A stretch of 41,373 bases of DNA from Amoeboradix gromovi (Eukaryota; Sanchytriomycota; Sanchytriomycetes; Sanchytriales; Sanchytriaceae). The notes under the pieces are model-generated. The model made no database searches. It was given only the letters and a program-made list of their open reading frames with translations, and was not told the DNA's origin. Below are positions 27,494 to 37,108 of this stretch, in pieces. The number at the start of each line of letters is the position of its first letter. Positions within the stretch are counted from its first letter, which is position 1. The translations under genes were made by a program, and so were the position numbers. The stretch covers positions 1 through 41,373 of the forward strand of contig JADGIF010000016.1 of assembly GCA_018985225.1 (NCBI GenBank). Direction: 5' to 3'.

Positions 27494-29789
27494 TTATATT
27501 CCATCATAGGATTCAAACAATATCAGCGACACCAATGCTGACCATCCATTAAACGGCTTAGCTCTCTGTCCTTTTCCGTTTTCGTCGGAGTATTGCTCCC
27601 AAAAAAAGCCTGTTCTTTTAAACTCTTTGTACACATTTTCTATCACATTCTTCCTTAACTCTTCATAAATGCTTACCGCCAATTGCTTTTCCTTCGAATG
27701 CAGATAGTTCTTGTGCAAACTAGCACAAACCAGATAATTCATCTGAATCCAAATTGGCCCTCTCCAGTAATTTTCTCCTAAATGACTGAATTCATCATCT
27801 AATGACAGCGATCTAATCCCGTAATTTGTCCACATTTGCTTACTTCTTATAAATTCCAGTATTGGTTTTAAATGATCGCTTTCAGGTGGTATCAATCCCA
27901 GCATTAATGGGTAAATAGTCAAATATCCCTTATGGCAAGTATGTTCCGATTTCCCGTCAGCATTGATCGTCAGATCACAGTAACTTTGCTCTTTACTATT
28001 CCAGTGTATTTTCTCCAAGTTGTCTATTCCATTGATGTAATCTGAATTAAATCTATCGTAATCTGTTGTTGAACCCATTGTATTTGCAATTTTACTTAAC
28101 AATTTAGCATAATAAGTCATCCAGCTGAGCAGATCTACGTGGAGTTCACCAATATGTCCAGGAACACTCCTAGGGTAGTCATCCATGCCGCTAGCAAACA
28201 AATGCACGTCTGTTCTTCCTCTCCATCGGAATACGAATGAGTTATCGTACTGTCTATCATATTGGTCGCTATTGCCCAACTGAGTTTTTAAAAACCATTC
28301 GTAATTTTGTTTCAATTTGGGATAAAGAACTGCCACTCGCTGATAAATCATGTTCAGTTCTTGCTGTTTTTTGTATTCGTAGGTGTCTATGTCAAATTCT
28401 TTAGTGTTCTTATTACTCAAGTAATCACTGATCTTAGCAGCGCGTTCTACGCTTGCAGCAATAGGAATGATTAATGTAGGAGGATTACCTACATACGTGT
28501 ACTGCGTCTGGAATTCCTGGGGAACTTTACTTCTAGCTTCGTCGCCCAATATCTGCTCTCTAGCTATCCATCCGTCGCTGTCCATTATGTTAAACCACGA
28601 ATCCAAAATATCGAAACTACATCAGATAAAAATACCCGATAGCTTCATCATACTTGCCTATCATTAACAGATGGAAACCCTCATCCCATATGAACCCACG
28701 TGGAAAGTGAGATCTGCTTGGGGTCGAACTGATTAACTCATAAACATTTGTAAATTCAGGATTTTCCAAATCTTTGCGATGCCCCAATTTGTTTTTTTCA
28801 GGAACCGCATCCTCATCGTTATCAAAATAGTCAGCGAATTGGCTATCGTAAGGATCATAATCATCTTCCACTAAAGGGGTTTTGTCAACAATATAGTTTC
28901 CCGAGAAGTAACCAATCCCACCAATTGTGGAGGCAATAGCAATCTGTGAATACTTAAGATACTCATCATTAAACATCTTGTTACCCTTTTTTTTCGAAAT
29001 AGAACTTGTGGAAACGTCGAATTTTAAAGAAAATGATTCCCCAAAAGAGCTTTTGTATTCAGAGAACTGGTCTTCGGCATTTTTAAGTAGCTTTTTTGCA
29101 GCCTTGACACCATTTCCCGTAAAAACTACTTTTAAATCAACGTCGCCTTTACCTACTTGACGATGCATCACAACATTTGATTTCAGATCAAAATGAGTGT
29201 CAAAGTAAAGACTTTGGCTATCCATCGCTTTCTTTTCAAACTCCTGCTGAATAGTCCAAGTTTTACCGCTGTCGAGCTTGAATCCACTCGATTTTATCAT
29301 TTCACCATTACTCTGAAAGTAAATCCCAACATCTTGTTTATTATGTACACCAGAAAATCCGAAAACATCTGAATGATCTTCATAGCTGAAAATTCCATCT
29401 TTTGAATCGCTCCCTAAATAAAAAGCCAACCCAGTTACCGCGCCTTGATTCTTTGCTTTACCTGAGATGTGTGCAATCCACTCACCATTAATTTGGGACC
29501 ATTCTATATTAAATTTCATGTCCTTATCCTCAATCACTTCATTGGAATAGTTAGAACCATCATGCTTGTCAAAATAATATGAATATGGATATTCGTTGTT
29601 ACAAACATGTCTAATTTCAGGTTTTTCGGCATTCCACCAAATCAGGCCCGCCAGTAACCCATCGGGTTCTGTTGTACGTACACCCCAATATAATTGCGGT
29701 CTTCCAACCCAATTGGCCAATGTGATGCTGATAAATAGCATTGTTTCAAAAATAATGTGGTACCCTCGGTATATTAAAGATACATACAT
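27494..29789 (-). CDS. MOGS: Mannosyl-oligosaccharide glucosidase I (GH63), one 19-nt intron
   Basis: The ER enzyme removes the outermost glucose from N-glycans (758 residues from ATG 29789). The N-terminal beta domain carries RPQLYWGVRTTEPDGLLAGL, and the (alpha/alpha)6 domain SHFPRGFIWDEGFHLLM, with the GH63 catalytic acid Asp in WDEGFH. Beyond the break come DSDGWIAREQILGDEA, YWRGPIWIQMNYL and FKRTGFFWEQYSDENGKG. The break is fixed by removing 28617-28635, which joins DEAIG to FDILDSWFNIM. A hydrophobic N-terminal segment is the likely signal anchor. ATG 29789 or ATG 29741 could be the start. It is divergent from CAP-G (99 bp). Confidence 0.94.
28617..28635 (-). other. Micro-intron in glucosidase I (19 nt)
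   Basis: On the minus strand the sequence is GTATTTTTATCTGATGTAG, with a CTGAT branch-like site and GTAG end. Removal links the two halves of the GH63 domain exactly where the family continues. Confidence 0.95.
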
Positions 29790-29888
29790 TATAATGTAGT
29801 AAACTGGACTATATAAAGTTGCACTTTCTATCACCTTTGCACAAGAGACACCAATGATACCATCTTATTAAAAAGTCACGGATAAAAC

Positions 29889-32322
29889 ATGAGTGTTGGT
29901 TTAGAGATCGCACAAATATTCGAGACTGCCCAGAAAAGACCAAATCAGAAAAATATCAAGAATCTACAGAAAATCCTGATAAACTCAGGTCTGAGCGACT
30001 TCACTGATGAATTTCTTCGCCAGTTATCGCTCTTTATGCCTGCAAAATCGCAAAGTACTAATGTTCGTAGATTAATCAAATTCGTTAGCGATTTTATTGA
30101 ATCTATCGATAACGAAGAATATTATGAGTTCTCCGATGTTATCTTAAATTCTCTTGTTTATGGAGCTTCTTGCAGAGAAAAGCATGTTAGAGTTCATTGC
30201 ATAACTCTTGCTGTATCTATTTTAAAATATCTAAAATCCTTGGATCCGCTTATCTATCAGCAGATAAAAATAAAGTTTACTAAAGGTTTAACTGACTACG
30301 AGGCCCACGTTCGCACAAGTGCAGCTGAAGGATGTTGCGTCTTGATGAAAGCTGACGATGCCGATAATTTTCTCGATTTGCTCACTGATTCGATTCAAAC
30401 TGATCCCAGTGCAGAAGTTCGCAAGAAACTGGTCGAAGAATTGCCATTAACAGAAGTTACGATGCCTTTTGTATTTGCCAGAATCAGAGATGTAGACGAC
30501 AATGTCCGTAAAGCAGTGTTAAGGAAAACCTCTGAATCAATTTCGGACTTTAACTTGATTCCAGTGGAATGGAGGATTAAATTATTATCTGCTGGTTTCC
30601 TAGACAGGTCTAAGCACGTAGTTAAAGAAGCAGAGCTACTACTAATTAACAAATGGCTCCCTAGCATAGAACTGAATTTTCTAAGATTTGTATTGGAATC
30701 CGGTTTATCCGACGTTGAGGTGCTTAAAAAGATTTTAGCTTGTGTTTTAAACACTTTTCAAGACACTAAATTCGTTTTTGATGAAGAGTTCTGGTTTAAC
30801 ATAACTTATGAAAGTGTTTTGATGCTCGAGTCTTATCTAAGTATTTTGCAAGATCGAAATGAGGATGTGACCAACTGTTTGCCACAGCTAACTACATTTG
30901 TAGACATACTTCAAGAATGTATTTGTTATTAACGTAGATTTAAAGACTTATTTTAAATCTAATGATTTACATAATGCACCGGTAATGAACGGATTGCTGG
31001 ACATCCATCGATTTTATGATAACGGTGATGTTTTTGGAGTTAATAAGCTTTATGGTTTGGCTCGCCAAGTTCTTATGCTTCAAAAGTGCCCTAGTGAGCT
31101 GATTGATGGACTAATTAGGATTTTAAAATTTTCCACCGACTCTACGCTGGAATATTCATCCTGTTTGATTGAACTGTTTAATACTATAAAGGACAATTCT
31201 GATAAACTTGAGATTAACAAGCGCTTCTCTATCAGCTTCAATGAAGGATCCACTGAAATCGATGAGCAATACCAGTCTTTGGTCATGCAAAAGGGACTGA
31301 AAATATTATCAGCAATATTTGCATCAGACATAACGAAGATAAAAGAATGGTTTAATGTGGACAGTATCATGCAGTCTATCATTCTGCCTTACTTAGACCA
31401 GCCATTGTTAGAAACAAGAATGGAGGCTTTAAAATGTTTGGGTATTCTATCATTGGCATTTGAGAGCATAGCGATCGAATATCTCAACAAGATTGGTGAG
31501 CTGATATTTAAAGCACAGCTTCCCTTAAGAACACTGGCGCTGCAGATCATCATGGATATTTTATATTATTACAAGCCTGACAAATTTGTGGAGCTGGAAT
31601 GCTGTGAGTTATTGATATCATGCTTAAACACTCGCAAGGATCTACTACTATCATTGGCCGTGGAAGGCATAGTCAAGTTGCTAATTAGTAAGCGAATAAT
31701 GTCTGTTAATCTTGTAGAGAATTTGTTAATCTTATTTTTCCATCCAAGAACGAACAATGTACCTCGCGTAAGGCAATGCTTGGCCTACTTTTTTGCGGGA
31801 TGGACCAAAAATGATGCAGAACATGTTGTAATGATTTCACAGTTGCTCCTGCCTGTTTTGATGAAATTATTCCAAATTCACTTGCAGCAACAGGACATGA
31901 TAGATCCAGTAAGTATTGCGTCACAGATGATAGACTGGATAGATCCTCGTAAATCTGGGTTTTCTGACGAGGGATTCCAAGCGGATTTGGTTCGCGAGAT
32001 GATCAGAAATTGTTTTTCATACACCACTGCACAGATTAAATATTGCGTATCCATACTTAACAAGTTTTACACAGCAAAGGCAGGAGATGAGAGAATAGCC
32101 GTCAACGCTGTATATATCGATAATTTAATACAACATGTAGATGAAAATCAGATTAAAACAATGCTGAAGAGATACAAGACCCAAACATTAAAATTAGTAA
32201 GTAAAAGCTATATTTTATCAGATGAGTGGATGGTGAAAATATCAAAAGATGTGAACAAGATGTTAACTGGTGACGAGAAGATGATTGAATTTGGAACTCC
32301 AAGTAAAAGTATGATTGAGTAA
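29889..32322 (+). CDS. CAPG: Condensin subunit CAP-G/Ycg1, one 19-nt intron
   Basis: The 804-residue HEAT-repeat protein has the CAP-G opening (IAQIFETAQKRPNQKNIKNL) and the highly conserved region SREKHVR-like CREKHVRVHCITLAVSIL, followed by KFTKGLTDYEAHVRTSAAE, SAEVRKKLVEELPLT and RIRDVDDNVRKAVLRK. It binds DNA with the kleisin CAP-H and shapes mitotic chromosomes. The C-terminal half keeps VRQCLAYFFAGW. Removing 30919-30937 joins DILQEY to LKTYFKSND. The gene is convergent with NDUFAF3 (13-bp gap). Confidence 0.95.
30919..30937 (+). other. Micro-intron in CAP-G (19 nt)
   Basis: The sequence is GTATTTGTTATTAACGTAG, with TTAAC as the branch-like site. Retention would stop translation four codons later. 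Confidence 0.94.
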
Positions 32323-32335
32323 ATTTTATTTGTTA

Positions 32336-32758
32336 CTACTTGCTACATGGCATGGACAGTAATGCAACTTTCCTATTCTCCGAGCTGAGGACGCTAAAGG
32401 TCGATACAGCATGCCTAGTATTCATGGCTTCCCAAGGAATCTTGGATGCCATCAAATTAGATTTAATTTCATCTGGTAGAAAAAGAGTATCGTTTCCAGT
32501 ACCGAATATCAAGACACTTGGTTTTAAACTCTGCCATAAAACGAGATTATCTGTATTAAAATCTGTGGCTTTCCATTTCAATACCATACCTTGATATATA
32601 GCTATGGGGCCCTTGTGGTAAATGCCGTTGCTTAAATGAAACCCGGCAGCATCATAGGATGAGATATGTAAATTAGATGGAGTCACGAACTCTAGTGTAG
32701 TGGGTTGGTATTTTTGATATTTCAAGTAGACTCCTCGTATCATACATGGGATACTCAT
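32336..32758 (-). CDS. NDUFAF3: NDUFAF3/DUF498-family mitochondrial protein
   Basis: The 140-residue protein matches the Mth938/NDUFAF3 fold: ISSYDAAGFHLSNGIYHKGP, then VLKWKATDF, LVLWQSLKPSVLIFGTGNDT and PWEAMNTRHAVSTFSVLSSE, followed by NRKVALLSM (family consensus VVGTGD, then T..ACATFN.L..EGR.V.A.L). In animals it helps assemble respiratory complex I. In fungi the family persists, but its role may vary. The N-terminus (MSIPCMIRGVYLKYQKYQ) is basic and hydrophobic, as in mitochondrial presequences. A Fanzor relic begins about 33 bp upstream of its ATG, so the promoter is very short or element-derived. Confidence 0.85.
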   Translation of the reverse strand: MSIPCMIRGVYLKYQKYQPTTLEFVTPSNLHISSYDAAGFHLSNGIYHKGPIAIYQGMVLKWKATDFNTDNLVLWQSLKPSVLIFGTGNDTLFLPDEIKSNLMASKIPWEAMNTRHAVSTFSVLSSENRKVALLSMPCSK

Positions 32759-32790
32759 CAGAACTAGAGAAGATATGAAAATTATAAATA

Positions 32791-33327
32791 ATTTATCGCG
32801 AATTTGTGTATATTTTTGTATAATTTCAAGACTTTCCCAGATTTTTCTAATAGCTTAAACACTCGATATTCTTCCTTTTCGCAAATGGTAAATGAAATCT
32901 AAAGAAATAACTAGCAGGTGCAGCATACATTCATCAAAACTGAGTAACTGGTCCAAGCATGGAAATTTGATGCCATGTACAATATGTGGCACTCTAAAGA
33001 AAACCAATTTGGAGAGCTATTCATGTACATAGTGTCATTTGGAAGTCGATATGGACCACATGGCACCAAGGAACAAATTTGATGCCATGTACGAGGTATG
33101 GTACTCTAAAGAAAACCAATTTAGAAACCTGAACCTGTACAAAGTGTCATTTGGAGATAGATAGAGACCATATGGCTGCAAGGAACATATACATCAAGTA
33201 TATGCATCCTTATTCAATCCCGCCTCAGGGTAGTGAAAGCGTGAGCAATGACTGTAACGGAGATCTAGCATTGCTAGTTTCTCTGTGGAAATTCTCGATT
33301 TTCTCGGAAATCAGGACTTTTAACGAG
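32791..33327 (+). mobile_element. Fanzor C-terminal relic, copy E
   Basis: The DNA parallels copy D from TTTATCGCGAATTTGT to the right end TAACGAG (33321-33327). It encodes the zinc ribbon and DRDHMAARNIYIKYMHPYSI, but in broken frames. A 112-bp segment holding the first CxxC and the DRD motif is tandemly duplicated (32964-33075 and 33076-33187). The first unit has decayed (in-frame TAG, DMDHMAPRN), while the second keeps the motif. The protein tail is out of frame, so the copy is inactive. Confidence 0.8.
32964..33187 (+). repeat. 112-bp tandem duplication inside Fanzor copy E
   Basis: Two units start with AATTTGATGCCATGTAC and carry ACTCTAAAGAAAACCAATTT about 25 bp on. Each encodes one zinc-ribbon plus RuvC-III module. 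Divergence between the units is moderate, so the duplication is not the most recent event. Confidence 0.8.
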
Positions 33328-33783
33328 ACCAATTCTAGTAATATGTCGCCCATCTCTAGATAACAAAATATGAGATACTTCTGTAAATTTTGCTAGTCTA
33401 ATTTCTACACCATGTGTCACTAACTTGATACGCAAATATCTCAAGTATAGCAAGTGAAGGGCAATGTCCTATATTTTACCGAATATGCCTTATATCGTAG
33501 CAGGCTCTTTGTGTTTTGGCTATAGCCGTAATTACCTAAAGAATTAAGCTCTTGCCACGTCGCTACTCTATGATCATATTTCATATTCTTAGCAATAAAC
33601 ATCATTGCCAAGGCTCTCTATGCATCAGGGCCTTGTCAAATTTGTAATTTTAGAGCAACAGTCCGGCAAGACTTACATGATGTACTTCCAATCCGCCATT
33701 TTTGTGGTTTGACCATCTGTTAGCTCAATTTTTCTCTTCTATTGTTATTTGCTTTTACCCCTACAGTCCACTCTTCACGAAGA
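33328..33783. other. Gap with no gene seen
   Basis: The stretch between Fanzor copy E and the IMP protease gene holds no supported frame, repeat or RNA gene. The promoter of the IMP gene must lie at its right end. Confidence 0.5.
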
Positions 33784-34212
33784 ATGTCTCAAATCTCAAG
33801 AACCATTCAATACATAAATGCAGCGGTTCAGGTTACATGCTGGGCGTCCCTGTTTATCCAAAACATTGCTAGTCCAGTACTCGCAAAGGGAAATTCAATG
33901 CGTCCAGCTTTACCTGACTTTTCAATAGTAGTGGTGAGCAGGCTTTCTAAATGCAAAATGGGTGACATAGTAGCTTGTAAATCACCAATAGATGCGAACA
34001 AATATCTTTGTAAAAGAATTGCTGGCGTGGAAGGAAGTAATATAACTGTTGAAGCTACAGGTCATTTGTTCAAGGTTCCTAAAAACTGTTACTTTCTACT
34101 CGGTGACAACGCCTCAACAAGCAGTGACAGCAGAGTATTTGGGCCTGTTCCTTCTCATTTGGTTGTTGGTAGAGTAATCTTGATGCTTTATCCAGATTTT
34201 AGATGGCTTTGA
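33784..34212 (+). CDS. Mitochondrial inner membrane signal peptidase (IMP1/IMP2-like, S26)
   Basis: This is a 142-residue serine/lysine protease of the signal peptidase I family. An N-terminal membrane segment is followed by GNSMRPALPD with the catalytic Ser at residue 38. KYLCKRIAGVEG carries the general-base Lys at about 77, and VPKNCYFLLGDNASTSSDSR with VFGPVP is the box E signature of IMP proteins. It would cleave bipartite presequences in the intermembrane space. The first true ATG is 33784. IMP1 versus IMP2 cannot be decided by eye. It sits alone between mobile-element relics. Confidence 0.9.
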   Translation: MSQISRTIQYINAAVQVTCWASLFIQNIASPVLAKGNSMRPALPDFSIVVVSRLSKCKMGDIVACKSPIDANKYLCKRIAGVEGSNITVEATGHLFKVPKNCYFLLGDNASTSSDSRVFGPVPSHLVVGRVILMLYPDFRWL

Positions 34213-34396
34213 TTTGTGCCATTTCAAGTCCTAGAGTATTTCAATGAGACAAATTCTGCAGTCAATTATCTTACTAAAAATATCTCAAGTAGAGGTAGTC
34301 GTGCAGAAGCTTTATACATTTTATAATCAGCGCTCTGAGTGGCAAATCATGACCAGTTTTTGTTCTTCGTTCGACACTCAGGAAAAGCAATAGCAA

Positions 34397-34881
34397 TGGG
34401 ACACCAAATCTAAAAAACTAGACTAACTCGTATTTAAAGGTGCTCCATACGCAGGAAATGCTATCATTAATAAAAGATCTTCTATTATACCAATTTTCTT
34501 TCATTGATTGTATCCCCTCTTCAAAATAAAAGTAGAAGACCCTGCATCTCGTTCAAATACATGAGGTCTTTGAGCATCTAAGCAAAAGGTGCATTTTCTT
34601 AGACGGTACTCTTTTCTAGAGTCATTTTGTAATGTTATACTAACATCATTACTCTTATCTATTGTAGTTTTTACAGAGTAATAGTGATATTTTATTTGAA
34701 GTAAAGATTGGATGAAAGAGTAAGAGAATAGCAGTACAGAATATTTATTTTCCTTTTATACTCTTCAACTCCGCAACTAGCTGAATGTCCATTCGCCTCT
34801 TAAATCCATAAATTAATAAAGCTGAAATAATGTGCCAAGTTGTTACAGAAAGTTAGTCCAGTTTTTATATTTGATGTCCCA
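34397..34881 (-). repeat. TG...CA repeat, copy 2 (inverted relative to copy 1)
   Basis: The ends are TGGGACACCAAATCTAAAAA at 34397 and TTTTTATATTTGATGTCCCA at 34881. The interior matches the reverse complement of copy 1 closely, including GAGTATAAAAGG and ATAGATAAGAGTAATGATG. It lacks about 134 bp of copy 1 that contain the 13-bp tandem array and hairpin. No target-site duplication is visible (flanks AGCAA and CGTGT). Confidence 0.8.
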
Positions 34882-35164
34882 CGTGTAGTTTTACTAAGGT
34901 TGGTCACTATTTTCTTGGTTTGATGCTGCACTGGCCCTATCTTTGATCCTTATAGTTGACATAGTAAATAGCTTTTTATCATAATCTCACTACAATATCG
35001 TATGTCTAATTTTTAATCAACAGTTTCCGACCACAAGCTTTTTGTTTATAAAATAAACGACTGCTGAGTTTTCTGCATTGAGTGATAATTTTAACGTAGT
35101 GCTGTGGCCTAATTGTGCTTTTCCAGTACAGCTTGGATACTTCTATAATGGGGTTGGACGTCCA

Positions 35165-35512
35165 ATGAGTTTTCTCAACTTTTTACCCCCCAGTCTACCT
35201 TTCATGAGTTTGTTCCCAGTATTTATCGGATTGACTTTAGGTGCAACTGCTCTCTTTGCTAAGAAAGCAATACAAATGGCAGGTCAATATAAAATTGCCG
35301 GACGATTTGGAAGATTTCCCAAAGGTGGTTTTCCTCAGGAAATCAGAAAGTCAGATGCCTTGCAGATTTTGGGAATACAGGCCAGCAATCCCTCAAAATC
35401 TTTAATTCAAGAGCGACATAGAAGTTTAATGAAGTACAACCATCCGGATCTTGGAGGATCTCCTTTGATTAGTTCAAAGATCAATGAAGCAAAAAAAGTT
35501 CTTGAAGAGTAA
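35165..35512 (+). CDS. PAM18: TIM14/PAM18 J-protein of the mitochondrial import motor
   Basis: From ATG 35165 the 115-residue protein has one transmembrane helix (LFPVFIGLTLGATALFA). A Gly/Phe-rich link follows (GRFGRFPKGGF), then a degenerate C-terminal J domain with EIRKSDALQILGI, KYNHPDLGG (HPD motif) and SKINEAKKVLEE. It stimulates mitochondrial Hsp70 at the TIM23 channel. The frame is open upstream; a possible 18-nt intron at 35082-35099 would create an ATG across the junction and add about 22 residues. The stop overlaps a palindromic poly(A) signal shared with the convergent neighbour. Confidence 0.92.
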   Translation: MSFLNFLPPSLPFMSLFPVFIGLTLGATALFAKKAIQMAGQYKIAGRFGRFPKGGFPQEIRKSDALQILGIQASNPSKSLIQERHRSLMKYNHPDLGGSPLISSKINEAKKVLEE

Positions 35513-35526
35513 TAAATATATTTATT
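35511..35526. terminator. Bidirectional palindromic poly(A) signal AATAAATATATTTATT
   Basis: This perfect 16-bp palindrome gives AATAAA on each strand. It overlaps the PAM18 stop (35510-35512) and contains the opposing gene's stop (35522-35524), repeating the design seen at 4636-4647. Confidence 0.7.
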
Positions 35527-36343
35527 TTTTTGATTTCTTGAAATTTATCTTAAATTTAAACTTCTTAAAGAAGGATTTAGACTTTTTTTGGATTAAAACT
35601 AAGTCTCTATCAATTTCTTCAACTCCCAGAGCGGCTATATCAGTGCTTGCGCTGTTGTTACTTTCGATATTATTATCAGAAGGACTTTCCATATCGATAG
35701 CCTCATCAACGCTTTCTAGATTATCCGGTGCATCGGATAATTCAGCAGTTTCGTTGAGTGCATCGTCGAATTGCACGGTTTTTTCATTTAAGGTATGCGT
35801 TAACTTCAACTCGCCAAATTTTAGCCAAATAATATCAAAATCATTATTTTCCCACTCAAAAGATAAGTCGTAAAAGTTGCTGTTCGTCAGTTCGTCCATC
35901 TGGCTCAACCCTTTGCTCATCTTTATTGAATTCGCAAAAATATCTCGCAAAAGTGTGGAATTAAATTTAAAAACATGTGATCTCAGTGGCTCTGTGACTT
36001 TGACGATATTATCATCAATTAGCTCCACATGGCAGCATTTGGAGTAAAACATACCAATTGGAATCTCTTCATTTTCACGATAATAAAACACCATCCCTTT
36101 TGGATTCAACAACGCACGCGCCATATTTTTGTAGATTTCAAGGTTTCTTTCTTTTGAGTTTGCGTCGGTTCCATATGAAATATATCGAGAATGATAAACC
36201 TTCAACATCGGAAGATTGTATTTGTTGCCGATTCCTTTCCAGCAGATGCTTACATTTCTATTTGCATACAGATAGAATGGTAATCCTCCGAGTTTCTGGC
36301 AGTTAAAAGTTGTGTGGTTACTCATATCATCAGTAAGAGGCAT
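35522..36343 (-). CDS. Hypothetical protein, possible PH-like domain
   Basis: The 273-residue protein runs from ATG 36343; the open upstream extension lacks an ATG. Residues about 20-150 have a pattern like a PH domain (GMVFYYRENEEIPIGMFYSK, then CCHVEL and RSHVFKFNSTLLRDIF), but the first strand and final Trp are not clear. An acidic linker (ETAELSDAPDNLESVDEAID) and a very basic end (KKSKSFFKKFKFKINFKKSK) follow; the basic end could bind membranes. I do not recognise an ortholog. It is convergent with PAM18. Confidence 0.5.
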   Translation of the reverse strand: MPLTDDMSNHTTFNCQKLGGLPFYLYANRNVSICWKGIGNKYNLPMLKVYHSRYISYGTDANSKERNLEIYKNMARALLNPKGMVFYYRENEEIPIGMFYSKCCHVELIDDNIVKVTEPLRSHVFKFNSTLLRDIFANSIKMSKGLSQMDELTNSNFYDLSFEWENNDFDIIWLKFGELKLTHTLNEKTVQFDDALNETAELSDAPDNLESVDEAIDMESPSDNNIESNNSASTDIAALGVEEIDRDLVLIQKKSKSFFKKFKFKINFKKSKK

Positions 36344-37108
36344 CCTGACTTTTAAATTAAAGACGAAACATTTGATTGGGTAGCACAATGCGAAATTGAA
36401 ATTAAACTGATGGACTCTAGTCAAAGACTTCAAAAAATAAACAGTTCTTTAAGCCATCGCGTAATTTTGTTCTTGTTTTATAAGACTTTGAAATTGGAAT
36501 CAGTTTTGGATCTTGGATCAATAGGTGTAACAAATATAAAGACAGGGACAAGTCGAGGAATTCAATTATTTCAAGCATGATGCAGGACCCAATTTCAGAA
36601 AACATCTCCACCTGTAAGTCTTGGGACCTCTTGGTGAGAAGTGTCACTCACATAATATGCCATAAGCCTTTTTCAATATGAAAAATGCACTGGCAACATT
36701 TCTTTCGAAATAGCTAGGCTGATTAACACTTAAGCATATGTTGCAATATCTCAACCGCTTACACTTTTATATCCTGTCTTGATGTTTGTAATGTCGCATC
36801 TGATGACATGAATATGTCGTATTCCTAGTGTGGCTACTAGGCATTCCTCCTACTTGGAAATGAGGACATTCTGTCATAATGGGTCTCATATTCTTTCACA
36901 GATGAGAGTTCAAACATAAAGACAGACCTAAATCTGCAGGAATAGAGTTTATTGAAGGTTGTGGCTCATAAAATCATGGAAAATAATTTATTTAGTTAGT
37001 TACACTTTACATCTGATTCTATGTCTCAAGTTAAAGAAAACGCATGGTTGAAGAGCTTCATAAACATATAAGTATTTACTTTGCACTTATTGCGACTGCG
37101 AATCTAAA
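36344..37108. other. Gap with no firm gene
   Basis: A minus-strand frame with ATG 36605 (63 codons, FLDLSLSLYLLHLL) is open but resembles nothing and cannot be joined to the PH-like gene by a micro-intron. The rest shows no gene. It includes the 3' side of the LIM gene. Confidence 0.4.

Noticed and set aside
29770-29788. GTATCTTTAATATACCGAG at the start of glucosidase I as another 19-nt intron
   Set aside because: It has the right length and ends, but removing it shifts the downstream GH63 frame out of register.
36417-36647. Minus-strand ORF upstream of the PH-like gene as its first exon (F-box-like LEIIEFLDLSLSLYLL)
   Set aside because: No GT...AG segment in the micro-intron size range joins the frames, and the F-box resemblance is too weak.
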